Both the position numbers and the translations under genes were made by a program. The notes under the pieces are model-generated. The model was not told the origin of the DNA. It saw nothing but the letters and a program-made list of their open reading frames with translations, and did no database searches. A stretch of 64,000 bases of DNA. It comes from Candidatus Microthrix subdominans. GTDB lineage: Bacteria; Actinomycetota; Acidimicrobiia; Acidimicrobiales; Microtrichaceae. The stretch is from contig JADJZA010000001.1 of the NCBI GenBank assembly GCA_016719385.1, positions 868,001 through 932,000 on the forward strand, given 5' to 3'. Each line of letters opens with the position of its first letter. Within the stretch, counting starts at the first letter, position 1. Shown here in pieces: positions 50,600 through 59,576 of this stretch.

Positions 50600-51970
50600 G
50601 TGGCGCTGCCAGACTTCATCGCCAAGCTTCCTAAGGGTTTGGCGACAGCTGTCACCTCTCGGCGGGCGCTCGCGGCCAGCCCAGTGGTGGCGGTGGCACT
50701 GGTGGCAGGCATCGCCATGGCATCGAACCGCACCGACCCCGCCAAAGTGGAGACCCGAGACGACGTGGCCGTCCCGGCGCGACGTTTGGTCTCCACGTCC
50801 CAAGGCATGGGCGACGCCTTGGATGCAAAGGCCAAGGCCGATGCGGCCGCCAATGCCAAGAAGGCGAAGGTCGACGCCAAGGCGAAGGCCGATGCGCAGG
50901 TCTTTCCCCAGGACCAGGGCCCGGTCGACCCGGTGCCGACAGCCCCGCCAGGCGAATCCGATCAACTGCGTGCGCCCGAGCCCGGCCAGCCGACCCCTGT
51001 CGACCTCACCGCGGGGCTGATCGGCCCGGTGCCGCCGGTCGCCTGGCCGGAGGGCTGTCGCTGCGCCCCGCTCACCGGTCTGGGGGTCGACTCACCATTC
51101 GGTCAGGGCGGGCCGGCGTTGGCGGTCAAGGTGTCCAATGCCCCAAAAGCGTACCCACAGACCGGGCTGCACATGGCCGACCTGATCTACGAGGAACCAG
51201 CCCACCAAATCGGGGATGCCAGTCGCTTTCTGGCGGTGTATCACTCCCGGAATGTCGACACGATCGGCGCCGTCCGGTCGGCGCGCAGCGGCGACCTGCC
51301 ACTGCTGGCGCCGCTGGGGCGCCCGATCCTGGCCTACGCGGGAGCCAACGAGGGCGTGCAGGCCAGGGTTGACCTGCGCCAGCAGGAGGGATGGCTGGTT
51401 CACGCCCAAGAGAACCAGGACGGCTCGCCCCAGTTTTTCCGAACGTCCCCCAAAGCGACCGACTACAACCTGTTCGTCAGCCGCAACAACCTGGTGCAGA
51501 AGTACGCCCCCTACACCTACCCGCCCAACCCCCAGTTTGCGTTCCTCGCGGATGGACAGCAGAACGCCGGAGCCACACCCGCTCGCCGCGTCGACCTGCA
51601 GGTGGCCGGCCAGCGATCGGGCTTTGTCTTCGACGACGCGTCAAAGCAGTGGGTGCGCTTCCAGTCCGGGCGGCCCCATATCAACAAGACCGACGGCTCC
51701 CAGATCGGTCGCAGCTCCGTGATCGTGATGACCACCGCCTACCAGCAGTCTTTCGGAAGCCTGGAAGCGGTCACGTACCCCACGCAGCCGGGCGTCGCGG
51801 CCTCCGGACAGGTGTGGGTGCTGACCGGACAGACCGTCACCCAAGGCAGCTGGAGCCGAGGCGCAGATACGGCAACGTTCCAGATGAACGACCTCAACGG
51901 GCGTCCGATCGGCCTGCAGCGAGGCCCGATCTACGTCGGTTTGGTCACCACGGCCCCCACCGTCACGTAG
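50600..51970 (+). CDS. DUF3048 domain (YerB-like) secreted protein
   Basis: 456 residues from GTG 50600, with AGGAGG 6 bases upstream. An N-terminal hydrophobic segment (ALAASPVVAVALVAGIAMA) is a signal or anchor. A Lys/Ala-rich stretch (DAKAKADAAANAKKAKVDAK) and a proline-rich linker follow, then the DUF3048 fold: ALAVKVSNAPKAYPQTGLHMADL, FLAVYHSRNVDTIGAVRSAR and RPHINKTDGSQIGRSSVIVM. Related lipoproteins such as YerB are of unknown function in the cell envelope. The next gene is a paralogue 3 bases downstream. A hairpin precedes the ribosome-binding site. Confidence 0.78.
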   Translation: MALPDFIAKLPKGLATAVTSRRALAASPVVAVALVAGIAMASNRTDPAKVETRDDVAVPARRLVSTSQGMGDALDAKAKADAAANAKKAKVDAKAKADAQVFPQDQGPVDPVPTAPPGESDQLRAPEPGQPTPVDLTAGLIGPVPPVAWPEGCRCAPLTGLGVDSPFGQGGPALAVKVSNAPKAYPQTGLHMADLIYEEPAHQIGDASRFLAVYHSRNVDTIGAVRSARSGDLPLLAPLGRPILAYAGANEGVQARVDLRQQEGWLVHAQENQDGSPQFFRTSPKATDYNLFVSRNNLVQKYAPYTYPPNPQFAFLADGQQNAGATPARRVDLQVAGQRSGFVFDDASKQWVRFQSGRPHINKTDGSQIGRSSVIVMTTAYQQSFGSLEAVTYPTQPGVAASGQVWVLTGQTVTQGSWSRGADTATFQMNDLNGRPIGLQRGPIYVGLVTTAPTVT

Positions 51971-51973
51971 CCA

Positions 51974-53263
51974 GTGATCGATCGCCTTCGCTCGACGGTG
52001 GGCGACACGATGGGTCGACTGTGGGCGGCCGTCCGCTCGATGTCACCCCGGCAACTGGCCTTCCTTACACCGATCGTCGTCGTCGCTGCGGTGGCCGGGG
52101 TGCTGGTCCTGCGCACGGGCGATGATTCCACCGTCTCGACCAATGACGAGACGCCCATCGCTCGTCGACGCATCGTGTCGACGTCCAAGGGCGTCAGCGG
52201 TACCTCGAAGAAGGCTTCGGCGCCGTCGAGCGTCCCGGAGGAGGTCACGTCGACCACCCAGGCCGTCGCGCCCGTCACAGACGTCGAGGTGGTGCCGATC
52301 GGAACGGATTCCGGCGGCAAGGCGGGGCCCCAGCTGTTGCCGGTGTTGCCGCCCGAGCCGTGGCCCCAGGGGTGCTGTGCTCCGCTGACCAACCTGGGCT
52401 TCGACTCGCCGGAGGGCGCTGCCGGGCCGGCGGTCGCGGTGAAGGTGTCCAACGCCCCCGAGGTCGATCCTCATACCAACCTGCATCGTGCCGACCTGAT
52501 CTACGAGCTCCGCGCCGAGGATGTCAGCCGGTTCATCGCCGTGTACCACTCCCGGGCGGCCGACGTGATCGGGCCGATCCGATCGGGGCGCACCGCCGAT
52601 CCGCCGATCATCAAGAGCCTGGGCCGGCCGATGCTGGTGTTCTCGGGCGGTAACGACTACGTGATGGCGATGATGGAGGCCCGGGAGACGGACGGCACGT
52701 TGGTGCGCATGCTCAACCGCAACGCGGTCGGCTCCTTCTTCCGCAGCGACGACCGACAGCAGCCGCACAACTTTTACGGTCACCGCCCGGGCTGGATCGC
52801 CGCGCGTGGCGCAGAGGCCCTGCCACCGAGGAGGCAGACCGACTTTTTTGGTGCCGGCGCCGGGGTGAACACGGTGAGTGGGCAACCGGTGAAGGTGTCG
52901 GTCGACATCGGCCAGTCGCACTCGTGGTGGCAGTGGGACGACACCTCCCAGATGTGGCTTCGCTTCCAGCACGGCCGCCCCCACATCGACAAGGACACCG
53001 GCTACCAGATCGGGCGCACCTCGGTGGTGATCCTGGGCACCGGGTACCCACCGTCGCCGGCCGACGACCGGTCGCCCGAGGCGGCGTCCACTGGCGGAGG
53101 CGAAGCGTGGGTGATGACCGGCCGGGACTACATCCACGGCACCTGGTCCCGCGCCAACCCGGACGACACCTGGCACCTGACCGACGATGCCGGCAACCCG
53201 ATCGCTCTGAAATCGGGCCCGGTGTACATCGGCCTGACCGACGTCAAGCCGGTGATCGAGTAG
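51974..53263 (+). CDS. DUF3048 domain (YerB-like) secreted protein, tandem paralogue
   Basis: 429 residues from GTG 51974, three bases after the previous stop. It has the same plan as the first copy: membrane segment (LAFLTPIVVVAAVAGVLVL), then a polar linker, then VAVKVSNAPEVDPHTNLHRADL, FIAVYHSRAADVIGPIRSGR and HGRPHIDKDTGYQIGRTSVV. Both carry adjacent cysteines before the domain (CRC in copy 1, CC in copy 2), possible anchoring or disulfide positions. The pair arose by duplication and is probably cotranscribed. It converges on the HAD gene, 6 bases away. Confidence 0.78.
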   Translation: MIDRLRSTVGDTMGRLWAAVRSMSPRQLAFLTPIVVVAAVAGVLVLRTGDDSTVSTNDETPIARRRIVSTSKGVSGTSKKASAPSSVPEEVTSTTQAVAPVTDVEVVPIGTDSGGKAGPQLLPVLPPEPWPQGCCAPLTNLGFDSPEGAAGPAVAVKVSNAPEVDPHTNLHRADLIYELRAEDVSRFIAVYHSRAADVIGPIRSGRTADPPIIKSLGRPMLVFSGGNDYVMAMMEARETDGTLVRMLNRNAVGSFFRSDDRQQPHNFYGHRPGWIAARGAEALPPRRQTDFFGAGAGVNTVSGQPVKVSVDIGQSHSWWQWDDTSQMWLRFQHGRPHIDKDTGYQIGRTSVVILGTGYPPSPADDRSPEAASTGGGEAWVMTGRDYIHGTWSRANPDDTWHLTDDAGNPIALKSGPVYIGLTDVKPVIE

Positions 53264-53269
53264 CCGCCG

Positions 53270-53947
53270 TCACCCGGTGATGCGGACACCCCGGCGATCG
53301 CCCGATTTGCGCGGTGGACGTCCGCAGCGATGGGCGTGATCGGCCGCCGCCAACAACTCGTCGTCGCCCGTCGAGTCGCCATACGCCCACAGCTCGATGC
53401 TGGAGCGGTCCAGTCCTGCCCCGGCCAGCCAGCCGTCGAGGCGCACCACCTTCTCGGGGCCCCGGCAGTTGGGTCCGATCATGGCGCCGGTCAGCAGGCC
53501 GTCAGCGTCGACGACGAGCTCGACGGCTTCGACCCCGTCCAGGCCGAGCTCGTCGGCCAAGGGTCGTAGGTAGACGCCCAGCGAGGCGGACACGAGCACC
53601 ACCCGGTCGCCGCGTTGCTGATGCCAGCGCACCCGCTCGAGGCCGTCGGGACGCAGCCTGGGCAACAGCCGTGCTGCGTAGCGCGTGCCGGCCGCCGCCA
53701 CGTCCACCGCCGGGCGGCCGGTCATCACGCGCCGCAGCACGATCGTTTTGGCCGCGTCGCGACTGCGGCCTCGGCCGCGCACCAGCTCGGCGCCGGAGCC
53801 GCCCAGCAGCGACGCCATCGCCCGTCGGCCGGCCAGGCCGACGAGGAACGGCACGAGGGTGTCTCGCACGCTGAGCGTGCCGTCGAAGTCGAAGGCGGCC
53901 ACCCCGGGCCGGTCGGCCGGGTCGGTGCCGGCGCTCGGTAAACTCAC
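53270..53947 (-). CDS. HAD-family (HAD-IB type) phosphatase
   Basis: 225 residues from GTG 53947. The nucleophile motif is AFDFDGTLSVRDT near residue 20, motif II is VVLVSASLGVYLRPLADELG, and motif III/IV is GPEKVVRLDGWL and AYGDSTGDDELLAAAD. This is the SerB/phosphatidylglycerol-phosphatase-like IB subclass. The substrate is probably a small phosphate ester. It is the last gene of a minus-strand group with the SRPBCC-like and epimerase-like genes, starting 3 bases after the SRPBCC stop. Confidence 0.82.
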   Translation of the reverse strand: MSLPSAGTDPADRPGVAAFDFDGTLSVRDTLVPFLVGLAGRRAMASLLGGSGAELVRGRGRSRDAAKTIVLRRVMTGRPAVDVAAAGTRYAARLLPRLRPDGLERVRWHQQRGDRVVLVSASLGVYLRPLADELGLDGVEAVELVVDADGLLTGAMIGPNCRGPEKVVRLDGWLAGAGLDRSSIELWAYGDSTGDDELLAAADHAHRCGRPPRKSGDRRGVRITG

Positions 53948-53950
53948 CGG

Positions 53951-54416
53951 CTAGCCCTTGGTGGCCCCGTCTTCGGTGACCTCGGCCAGGCGCTCCAGCG
54001 TGGCGGCCATGTTCTTCTCGTGACGCTCCGGCCACTTCATCAGGGTGATGTAGGCCTTCACCGGCACGCCCGACCAGTCGAACGTCTCGGTCACCAGGGT
54101 GCCGCCGTCGACGGGCCTCGAGCTCGTAGCGCCAGATGTGGCGGCCGAAGTGTCGCCACGCAATGAGGCGGCCCTCCTCGAACTCCACCACCGTGTTCTT
54201 GATCCGGTAGGGCAACCCGAGGCGCATGTCCATGGAGAACTTGGCGCCGGGGGACAGGCGCAGCTGCTGGCCGTCGCGGCTGTCCTTCACCGTGCCGGAG
54301 CCATCGATCTCGGAGTGGCGGGCCGGATGGGCCAATACGTCGAAGATCTCTTCAGGGCTGGCGTCGATCTGTCGCGACACCGAAACCTGGTCCTTGGCTG
54401 TCTTCTCGACCATCAT
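53951..54416 (-). CDS. SRPBCC/polyketide-cyclase-like protein, frameshifted in this sequence
   Basis: The N-terminal frame starts at ATG 54416 (VSVSRQIDASPEEIFDVLAH, then HSEIDGSGTVKDSRDG and FSMDMRLGLPYRIKNTV). It is broken near 54113-54117, where GAGGCCCGTC stands for GAGCCCGTC or GAGGCCGTC. The C-terminal half (DGGTLVTETFDWSGVPVKAY, LMKWPERHEKNMAATLERLA) continues in another frame to 53951. Removing one G or C rejoins a protein of about 154 residues, the usual length of this lipid- or cofactor-binding fold. A one-base insertion is therefore likely, probably a sequencing error. The function is unknown. Confidence 0.75.
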
Positions 54417-54485
54417 GTTTCCGTCCTGCCCGGCGGGAGCTTCCCGGCCCGGCGCTCCCAGTTTGGACGATGGCGCCCCGCCGTC

Positions 54486-55398
54486 CTAGCGGTCCCCGTC
54501 GATCAGGCTGCGCAGCCCGGCCTCCAGGTCGCTATGGGCAAAGCGGTAGCCGGTCCGCTCGAGCACGCCGTCGTCGATCCGCTGGCTGGTCTTCAGCAGC
54601 GACTCGGCCAGCTCCGAGCCGAACAGCACCTTCGGTCCGATGAGCGGGATGATGAACGTCGGCCGGTGCAACACCTTGCCCAACGCGGACGCGTAGTCGG
54701 CGTTGGTCACCGGGTTTGGGGGCCACCAGGTTGACTGCGCCGGTCACCTCGGGTGTGTCCAAAGCGTGGATGATCGAGCCCACCTCATCGTCGATCGTGA
54801 TCCAGCTGACCCATTGGGTGCCGGGCAGCACCTTGCCGCCCAGCCCCATCTTGAAGGGCAACAGCTGCTTCTGCAGCGCGCCACCCTGGGTCGACTGCAC
54901 GATGCCGGTGCGCAGGTGGACGGTGCGGATCCCCGCGGCCTCGGCGGGAGCGGTCGACGCTTCCCAGGCAACGCAGATGTTGGCGAGGAAGTCCGACCCC
55001 GCCGGCGAGGTCTCATCCACCAGTTGCTGGCCGGTATCGCCGTAGTAGCCGATCGCCGACGCCGACAGCAGCGTGGCCGGTGGGCGGGCCAGCCCGGCGA
55101 GCGTTTCGGCGATCAACGTGGTGCCCTCGGTGCGGCTGTTGAGCAGCTTGGCCTTCTGATCGTCGGTCCAGCGCTTGTCGGCGATCGGCTCACCCGCCAG
55201 GTGGATGACGGCATCGAGGCCTTCGAGCGCACCGGCGTCGATCCTGCCGTAGGAGGGCGACCAGTAGGCGGCGTCGGGGTCGCCCTTGGCCTTATCGGCC
55301 GACCGGGTCAGCGACAGCACCCGATCGCCCCGATCGGTCAACGCCTTGCTCAGAGCGGTGCCGATAAGCCCGCCGGATCCGGTGATCGCAATATCCAT
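54486..55398 (-). CDS. TIGR01777-family NAD-dependent epimerase-like protein, frameshifted in this sequence
   Basis: The frame starts at ATG 55398 (a TTG at 55410 is less likely) with the cofactor-binding MDIAITGSGGLIGTALS, and continues through LDAVIHLAGEPIADKRWT, SASAIGYYG and HLRTGIVQS. It goes off frame near 54715, where GCCCCCAAACCCGG should read GCCCCCAACCCGG (giving APNPVTNADYASALG). The C-terminus (PTFIIPLIGPKVLFGSELAE, ERTGYRFAHSDLEAGLRSLI) lies in another frame to 54486. An extra A in a homopolymer is the likely cause. The family (YfcH-like) is a predicted nucleoside-diphosphate-sugar epimerase without a proven substrate. Confidence 0.8.
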
Positions 55399-55461
55399 CC
55401 GCCTAGTCAACCGCCGTCGAGGTTCAGCTGCCGAACCGACCGCTGACTAACCTGCCTCGGC

Positions 55462-55560
55462 GTGAGCACCAAGCGTTTGATCATCGCCGCCGTCATCTGC
55501 GGGGTCCTGATTGTGGCGGCGTTCGTCACCCAGGTGGTCATGGCGACCGGCAACACCTGA
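55462..55560 (+). CDS. Very small single-helix membrane protein
   Basis: 32 residues from GTG 55462 to TGA 55560. After STKR a single hydrophobic helix (LIIAAVICGVLIVAAFV) runs nearly to the end (MATGNT). The composition is like a small membrane protein, and the gene is divergent from the epimerase gene by 63 bases. No similar small protein is known to me. The start is not supported by an obvious ribosome-binding site. Confidence 0.4.
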   Translation: MSTKRLIIAAVICGVLIVAAFVTQVVMATGNT

Positions 55561-55686
55561 GCCCGTTCGGCCGGCTGGCGACCGTCCTTTCGATGGAGCG
55601 GGCGACGACCGGCCGGTGTCGGCGTCACACCGGGGTAGTCTCGGATGGGCACCGGGGCCGAACGGCGCGGTGGTGAGGAGATCGGC

Positions 55687-57128
55687 GTGAGCAACGCTTC
55701 GCAGCAGGGGTCAGGGTCGCAGCAGGGCGCCGACGATTTTGATGTGGTGATCATCGGTGGAGGCCCCGGGGGCTACGGCGCTGCGCTCTACGGCGCCAGC
55801 GCCGGTCTGCGGATCGCCATGGTGGAGAAGGAGAAGGTCGGTGGCACCTGCCTGCACCGCGGGTGCATCCCGGCCAAGGAACTGCTCGAGACCGCCCACG
55901 TCCATCAGACCGTGCTCGGCGCCGGGACCTTTGGTATCACCACCGATGCTCCCGAGGTCGACTGGTCGGTGACCCAGAGCCGCAAGCAGAAGGTTGTCGA
56001 TCAGCTGCACAAGGGGCTGTCCGGGCTGATCAAGCAGCGCAAGATCGAAACCGTCGCCGGGACCGGTCGCCTCGAATCCGACCATTCGGTCACCGTTGAA
56101 CTGTCCGACGGCGGCACCCGCACCCTGAAGGGCGACGCCGTCATCCTGGCCACCGGGTCCGTGCCACGCACCATCCCCGGCTTCGAGCCCGACGGTTCGG
56201 TCGTGTGCACCTCCGACGAGTTCCTGGAGCTGGCCAATCTGCCCCGTCGCGCCGTCGTCATCGGCGGCGGTGCCATCGGCTGCGAGTTCGCCTCGACCCT
56301 GGCCGACATGGGCGCAGACGTGACCATTCTCGAAGCGCTGCCCAAAATCCTGCCCGGCCTGGACGAGGACGTCGCCAAGCAGGTGTTGCGGGCGTTCAAG
56401 AAGAAGAAGATCGACGTGCGCCGGGGTGAAGGTCACCGGCCACGAGCCGGACGGTTCGGGTGCCACCACCGTCAGCTTCGGCGACGGCGAGACGATCGAG
56501 ACCGATCTGGTCGTCGTCTCGGTCGGCCGCCGGCCCTACACCGACTCGCTGGTCGACGACGGCGCCGGAGTCGACCTCGACGACCGCGGATTCGTCACCG
56601 TCGACGAGCTGCGCCGGACGAGTGCCGACGGGGTGTGGTCGATCGGCGACTGCATCGCCACGCCCCAGCTGGCCCACGTCGGCTTCGCCGAAGGCATCTG
56701 CGCCATCGGCGACATCCTCGGTGAGCACCCCGTGCCGGTCGACTACCACGCTGTTCCCTGGGCGATCTACTGCAAGCCGGAGGTGGCCTTCGCCGGATAC
56801 TCCGAGGAGGCGGCCAAGGAGGCCGGCTTCGACGTCGTCGTGTCGAGCAGCCGCTACATGGGCAACAGCCGCGCACAGATCATCGGCGAGACAGATGGTC
56901 TGGTGAAGATCATCGCCGAGGATCAAGGCGACGGCACCGGCGGTCGCGTGCTCGGAGTTCACATGGTCGGCCCGTGGGTCACCGAACAGCTCGGCCAGGG
57001 GTACCTGGCGGTCAACTGGGGAGGCGACCGTGGACGAGATCGCCCACTACCTCGAGACCCACCCCAGCCTGTCGGAGCTCTTCGGCGAGACGGTGATGAC
57101 CCTCACAGGCCGCGGCCTCCACGGGTAG
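55687..57128 (+). CDS. lpdA: Dihydrolipoyl dehydrogenase (E3), with two frameshifts in this sequence
   Basis: Reoxidises dihydrolipoamide on E2 with NAD. From GTG 55687 the frame shows the FAD motif VVIIGGGPGGYGAALYGA, the redox disulfide GGTCLHRGCIPAKEL and the NAD motif AVVIGGGAIGCEFAS. It then shifts near 56421-56426 (RRG to VKVTGHEPDG), continues with VVVSVGRRPYTDSL, VWSIGDCIATPQLAHVG and GVHMVGPWVTEQLGQGY, and shifts again in a GGGG run at 57018-57021. The true C-terminus (ATVDEIAHYLETHPSLSELF, then GETVMTLTGRGLHG) ends at 57128. One extra base at each site explains both. The gene precedes E2, as usual, and is probably intact in the real genome. Confidence 0.9.
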
Positions 57129-57191
57129 CGCCCCGTCCCCAGATCAACGAATTCGCCATCACACCGTTCGCACATCACAGGAGCAGCAACC

Positions 57192-58714
57192 ATGTCCGAC
57201 GTCACCATGCCCCAGCTGGGCGAGTCCGTCACCGAAGGAACGATCACCCGCTGGTTCAAGCAACCCGGTGACGAGGTGGCCGAGGACGAAGTGTTGCTGG
57301 AGGTGTCGACCGACAAGGTCGACACCGAGGTGCCCTCCCCGATCGCCGGCACGGTGCAGGAGTTGCGCGCCGCCGAGGGTGACACGGTCGATGTCGGCAC
57401 GGTGATCGCCGTCGTCGGCGAGGGAGCGGCGCCCAGCGCGTCCGACGAGGACGCCGGCAGCGGCGAAGAAGAGGCGCCCGCCGAGCCCGAGGTGGCGCAG
57501 GCCAGCGAGCCGGAGCCAGAACCTCAGCCGGAGGACCAGGCCGAAGCCGAAGAGACCCCGGTTGATGAGGCTGCTCAGCCCGAGGACGAGCCGAAGGAAG
57601 AGCCCCAGCAGGCGGCACCCAGCGGCGAGGCCAAGCCGGAGAGTTCGGCGGCCGAGGCGAGCGACAGTGGCGTGCTGTTGTCGCCGCTCGTTCGTCGGCT
57701 GCTGGACGGGGCCGACCTCGACGCCTCCGAGGTGACCGGTACCGGCCCCGGGGGGCGCATCACCCGCGAGGACGCGGTCAACGCCATCGAGGCCCGCGGT
57801 CAGGGTGCGCCAGCCTCCGCACCCCCCGCACAGGCGCCCAGCGCTCCGGCCGCGCGGCTGCACAGCCCGCCCGCGCCCAGGCTCCGCCAGCGGCACCTCA
57901 GGCCCCGGCGTTCGCCCTCGGTGCGCCCGCTTCGCCCGCCCCGGCCCCGCAGAGCCAGCCTCAGTCGTCGGTGCCCACCCCGGCGCCCGTCACGCTCAGC
58001 GCGGACGACACCGAGGTTCCGTTCACCAACATCCGTCGCCGCACCGGCGATCACATGGTGGCGTCCAAGGCCACCTCTCCCCACGCCATCACCGCCGTCG
58101 AGGTGGACTTCGAGGGCGTGGAGACGGCCCGCAGCCTGTTCGGCGCCGACTTCAAGGCGACCGAGGGCTACAGCCTCACCTACCTGCCGTTCATCGCCCG
58201 GGCGGCGGTCGACGCCATCGAGGAGTTCCCCTACATCAACGCCTCGGTCGACGAGAACGGTTTGGTCGTTCACCGCAACGTCAACCTGTCGGTGGCGGTC
58301 GATCTCAACTTCGAGGGGCTCCTGGCCCCCGTGGTGCGTCATGCCTCCGACAAGCGTCTGCGGGCGATCGCCCGTGACATCGCCGACCTGGCCGGCCGGG
58401 CCCGCACCAAGGCGCTCGGCCCGGACGATCTGGTGGGCGGCACGTTCACGCTGTCTAACTCGGGCAGCTTCGGCACGCTGTTTGTGGCGCCGATCATCAA
58501 CCAGCCCCAGGTGGCGATCCTCTCGACCGACGGCATCACCCGCCGCCCGGTGGCGATCACCGACGAGCGGGGCCACGAGTCGATCGCCATCCATTCCGTG
58601 GGCAACCTCACCATGTCCTGGGATCACCGGGCATTCGACGGCGGCTACGCCGCCGCCTTCCTCGCCCGCATGAAGGAGATCCTCCAAACCCGCGACTGGA
58701 CGGGCGAGCTGTGA
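57192..58714 (+). CDS. Dihydrolipoyl acyltransferase E2 (pyruvate/2-oxoglutarate dehydrogenase), frameshifted in this sequence
   Basis: Starts at ATG 57192. Residues 1-76 are a single lipoyl domain with the lipoylated lysine in EVSTDKVDTEVPSP. An acidic linker follows, then the subunit-binding domain LLSPLVRRLLDGADLDASEV, TGTGPGGRITREDAVNAI. An Ala/Pro linker is broken near 57851-57857 (one G missing from GCGGCG). The catalytic domain continues in another frame to 58714, with SHAITAVEVDFEG-type start (SPHAITAVEVDFEG) and the active-site DHRAFDGGYAAAFL. In actinobacteria one E2 often serves both pyruvate and 2-oxoglutarate complexes, so the symbol is left open (sucB or dlaT). It fits AceE and Lpd encoded in this window. 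Confidence 0.88.
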
Positions 58715-58724
58715 GCGCCCGCCG

Positions 58725-59576
58725 ATGAAGCCGGCGCCCCTGCACGTCCGCTGGTTGGGCCGCACCCGATACCGGGATGCCTACGCCCTGCAGCACGCGC
58801 TGTCACAGCGGGGCGCCGACAACTGGCTGCTCTGCCAGGAGCACGAGCCCACGTACACGATGGGCGTGCGCACCGACCCGGCCAACATCCTCGTCGACCC
58901 CACCACGGCGGGGGCCGAGCTGGTGCGGGCCGACCGCGGCGGCGACGTCACTTTTCACGGGCCCGGGCAGCTGACCGCCTATCCCGTGCTGACGCTGCCG
59001 GGGAGGGGCGGGGGCGACAAGCCCGACACGGTCGCCTACGTGCGCACGGTCGAACAGGTGGTGATCGACACGCTGGCCGACCTGGGCCTGCCCGGCGCGA
59101 CCCGGATGGACGACTACCCCGGCGTGTGGATCGCGCCGGAGGGTGAACGGCCCCGCAAGATCGCCGCCATCGGCGTGCGCCTCGTGCGCAACCGCACCCT
59201 GCACGGCGTAGCCCTCAACGTCCACCCCGACCTGAGCTACTTCGACCACATCGTGCCCTGCGGCATCGCCGAGTACGGGATCACCTCCTTGGCCGCCGAG
59301 GGGATCGACGCCGGCCTGGCCGAAGCGACCGACGCCTTCATCGCCCGGGCGGTCGAGCGCTGGGCGCCGCCCGCCGAGGCGTTTGGGCATGGCCGGGCGT
59401 GGGACCGCTCCGACGTCGTGTGGCGCCATCATGTCGACGATCTGGCCCCGTTCAGCCGCAACGGCGCGCCCCCGTCTCCGACCCGGGTGCAGCCGGTGCC
59501 AACGCCGGGGTCAGCATGGCCGGTGCATCCGCCGGAGGGGGAGCGACAGCCCGATCGGTTGCCGCCGACCCCGTAG
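58725..59576 (+). CDS. lipB: Octanoyl-[acyl-carrier-protein]:protein octanoyltransferase
   Basis: 283 residues from ATG 58725, ten bases after the E2 stop. Octanoyl is moved from ACP to lipoyl domains, the first step of lipoylation. Motifs are RGGDVTFHGPGQLTAYPV, the lysine motif KIAAIGVRLVRNRTLHGVAL and the catalytic cysteine in HIVPCGIAEYGITSL. The C-terminal 50 residues (SRNGAPPSPTRVQPVPTPGS and on) are Pro-rich, unusual, and overlap the lipA reading frame. LipB plus LipA follow E2 directly, which supports a lipoate-assembly operon. Confidence 0.93.
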   Translation: MKPAPLHVRWLGRTRYRDAYALQHALSQRGADNWLLCQEHEPTYTMGVRTDPANILVDPTTAGAELVRADRGGDVTFHGPGQLTAYPVLTLPGRGGGDKPDTVAYVRTVEQVVIDTLADLGLPGATRMDDYPGVWIAPEGERPRKIAAIGVRLVRNRTLHGVALNVHPDLSYFDHIVPCGIAEYGITSLAAEGIDAGLAEATDAFIARAVERWAPPAEAFGHGRAWDRSDVVWRHHVDDLAPFSRNGAPPSPTRVQPVPTPGSAWPVHPPEGERQPDRLPPTP

